A DNA stretch of 64,000 nucleotides, taken from Candidatus Neomarinimicrobiota bacterium (GTDB lineage Bacteria; Fidelibacterota; Fidelibacteria; Fidelibacterales; Fidelibacteraceae). The position numbers and the translations under genes are program-made. Below, one piece after another: positions 62,585-64,000 of this stretch (its first letter is position 1; every line of letters starts with the position of its first letter). The stretch spans positions 62,001 through 126,000 of the forward strand of contig JAGGVO010000042.1 of assembly GCA_021157965.1 (NCBI GenBank), read 5' to 3'. The notes beneath the pieces are model-generated. The model worked only from the letters and a program-made list of their open reading frames with translations, did not search any database and was not told where the DNA came from.

Positions 62585-64000
62585 TTGTCTCTTCCCTCTT
62601 TATGCTATCCTGTGCCATCTCATCCATAACCAGCTCAGGCAATTGAGTCGTATCCGCTTCCATCGTGGTATCAAGCGTATCATTGGCCGATGTTTCCATA
62701 AGCTTTTCAATAATCTGATTTAATTCATTCATGCGTTTTTCGGCGGCACCGGCATATTTTGATGAACCATATAAACTCTTTACCTTCTGATAATAATATA
62801 TGGCACTATCCAGATCTGAAAATGTCCGATCATATTCCATGGCAATCCGGTACATAACCTGCGCCTGGCTTATGGAATCCAGCGATACTGTATCCAAAAG
62901 TGCCTTGAATGCTTTTATTCCCTCCTGGTGGCGGTCCTGGTTAAAGTAGGTTTTCTCGATGTCGAAAATCATGGACTGGTTTTTTTTTCGCTTCAGAGAA
63001 TCAGGATGTTCCCGTCCAAGATACTGAAGACTGAAAGGTGAATAGGGATATTCCCGAATCAGACGGTTCTTCAACATCTCCGCCCGAAGTGTATCTCCCG
63101 TTTCTTTTAACAGATAACTCCAGGTGTTTAAAATCTGGGGAATAAAGGGGTTTTCTTTGAAACGGGTTGTCAAATTCTGATAAATCCCAAGGGCTGAATC
63201 GGGACTCTGGAAATTGAAAGCCAGAAACTCAGCTTGCCGAAATTTATTTTTTACATAATCATTGATCACTTTGTCTGTCAGGGAAGTATCCTGTTCAATC
63301 TCTGGATTCATCAGCGTGGGATATTCTTCCTCCAGATTCCGTATTTGATTGTTCAGAGAGATAAACTGACCGATCTGATTAATCTTTCCCTGGGCAAGAG
63401 TCGCTTCAAGAGAGTTTCGGTTATGTTGCCGGACTGCAATAAAGGCATTCCGGGCACTTTCATAATCTCCCAGCCTGTTTAGATAAATTTCTCCCAACTG
63501 GTACGATGCTTTTGCTGCCTGAGGGGTATGGGGATAGTTTTCGATCAGGGTTTTGTAGCGCTGAACAGCCTGATCAATTTTATCCTGCTGTGTATAAACC
63601 CGGGCCAGTTCCAGCTCCAGGTCGGGAAAAACCGCTTTATTTTCTTCATTCGCCAGCATCTCTTTTATCAATTCTTCACTTTCTTCATACATCTCCTGTA
63701 TCCGGTAAATTTTGGCATACTGGAGTTGAACCCGTGTCAACAATAAAGGATCAACAGAAATCTCCTCAATTTCGTGTAATACGGCCGATGCCTTTTCCAG
63801 CAAGGAGCGGTCAATGTATATTTGAGACAGCTCATAGAGTAAATTGCTTTTTGACTCGACATCATGAGACATTTCCACAGCCTGGTTAAAATAATCAAAG
63901 GCTTTTTTATCTTCACCTCCTTCCAATGCCAGATATCCTGCAAGTGACATGGCTTCACCAAAAAAGGCTTTATTTTTCGGATCGGCAATGAATTCTTCAA
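62565..64000 (-). CDS. TPR-repeat protein (5' end beyond window)
   Basis: The frame is open to the window edge, so at least 478 residues are visible and the true start lies outside. A Met at 63950 is internal. Multiple tetratricopeptide repeats are present, for example YELSQIYIDRSLLEKASAVL, LARVYTQQDKIDQAVQRYKTLIENYPHTPQAAKASYQLGEIYL (read in parts) and AIYYYQKVKSLYGSSKYAG. The late part (about 400 on) resembles BamD/YbgF-type outer-membrane TPR proteins with a Thr/Asp/Glu-rich tail. It overlaps rlpA by 20 bases. Confidence 0.85.
   Translation of the reverse strand, partial: EEFIADPKNKAFFGEAMSLAGYLALEGGEDKKAFDYFNQAVEMSHDVESKSNLLYELSQIYIDRSLLEKASAVLHEIEEISVDPLLLTRVQLQYAKIYRIQEMYEESEELIKEMLANEENKAVFPDLELELARVYTQQDKIDQAVQRYKTLIENYPHTPQAAKASYQLGEIYLNRLGDYESARNAFIAVRQHNRNSLEATLAQGKINQIGQFISLNNQIRNLEEEYPTLMNPEIEQDTSLTDKVINDYVKNKFRQAEFLAFNFQSPDSALGIYQNLTTRFKENPFIPQILNTWSYLLKETGDTLRAEMLKNRLIREYPYSPFSLQYLGREHPDSLKRKKNQSMIFDIEKTYFNQDRHQEGIKAFKALLDTVSLDSISQAQVMYRIAMEYDRTFSDLDSAIYYYQKVKSLYGSSKYAGAAEKRMNELNQIIEKLMETSANDTLDTTMEADTTQLPELVMDEMAQDSIKREETNESTHE

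Overview
The window looks like a chromosomal segment of a Gram-negative (diderm) bacterium. It has many outer-membrane barrels, several lipoproteins, RlpA, HflKC, a patatin/BamA-type autotransporter and a LpoA-like protein. A GWxTD-domain protein, a PorX-type response regulator carrying a PglZ domain, and a few promoter-like elements of the Bacteroidetes TTG-N20-TAnnTTTG form point to the FCB superphylum (Marinimicrobia, Calditrichota or a relative is my best guess). That placement is inference. Genes are tightly packed with many ATGA, TGATG and 8-bp overlaps. No rRNA, tRNA, CRISPR array or insertion sequence was seen. The longest gene-free stretch is about 230 bases (5773-6002).

Layout. (1) 1-8127, minus strand: ROK kinase (cut by the window edge), GWxTD protein, smc, HIT protein, rsmE, a PH-domain membrane protein and a small outer-membrane barrel. 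(2) 8143-8620: a decayed tag (3-methyladenine glycosylase I) pseudogene. (3) 8611-17498, minus: YihY-type membrane protein, LPP20/barrel protein, LiaF-like protein, patatin autotransporter and a large multidomain glycosidase-like lipoprotein. (4) 17577-38421: a surface-polysaccharide region with a flippase, two sulfotransferases, four glycosyltransferases, a YfhO-type membrane protein, a D-glucuronyl C5-epimerase homologue, an AsnB amidotransferase, a PIG-L deacetylase, an ATP-grasp ligase and a TPR lipoprotein. An ABC uptake operon with its own porin-like protein and a LysR regulator sits inside it. (5) 38520-39913: a small zinc-ribbon protein and a diguanylate cyclase. (6) 39967-50158, minus: a long run of overlapping or near-touching genes from porX through tsaE, tsaB, rimI, accD, surE, a LpoA-like protein, pgeF, uppP and holA to an ECF sigma/anti-sigma pair. 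(7) 50292-62073, mostly plus: HtrA protease, DUF1232 protein, malQ, hflK-hflC, 1-Cys peroxiredoxin, eno, a FtsB/DivIC-like protein, a large barrel, a YgjV-like fusion and an inositol-monophosphatase-family enzyme, with one opposing gene for an uncharacterised GNAT-like protein. (8) 62093-64000, minus: rlpA and a TPR protein that runs off the window.

The most interesting part is region 4. The combination of uronyl C5-epimerase, sulfotransferases, N-deacetylase-like enzyme, amidotransferase and lipid-linked sugar flippase resembles a toolkit for building a glycosaminoglycan-like, sulfated and epimerised surface glycan. None of the modifying enzymes shows a signal peptide, so modification would occur in the cytoplasm before export, unlike the Golgi pathway of animals. 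The genes are seen directly. The idea of one joint product is inference.
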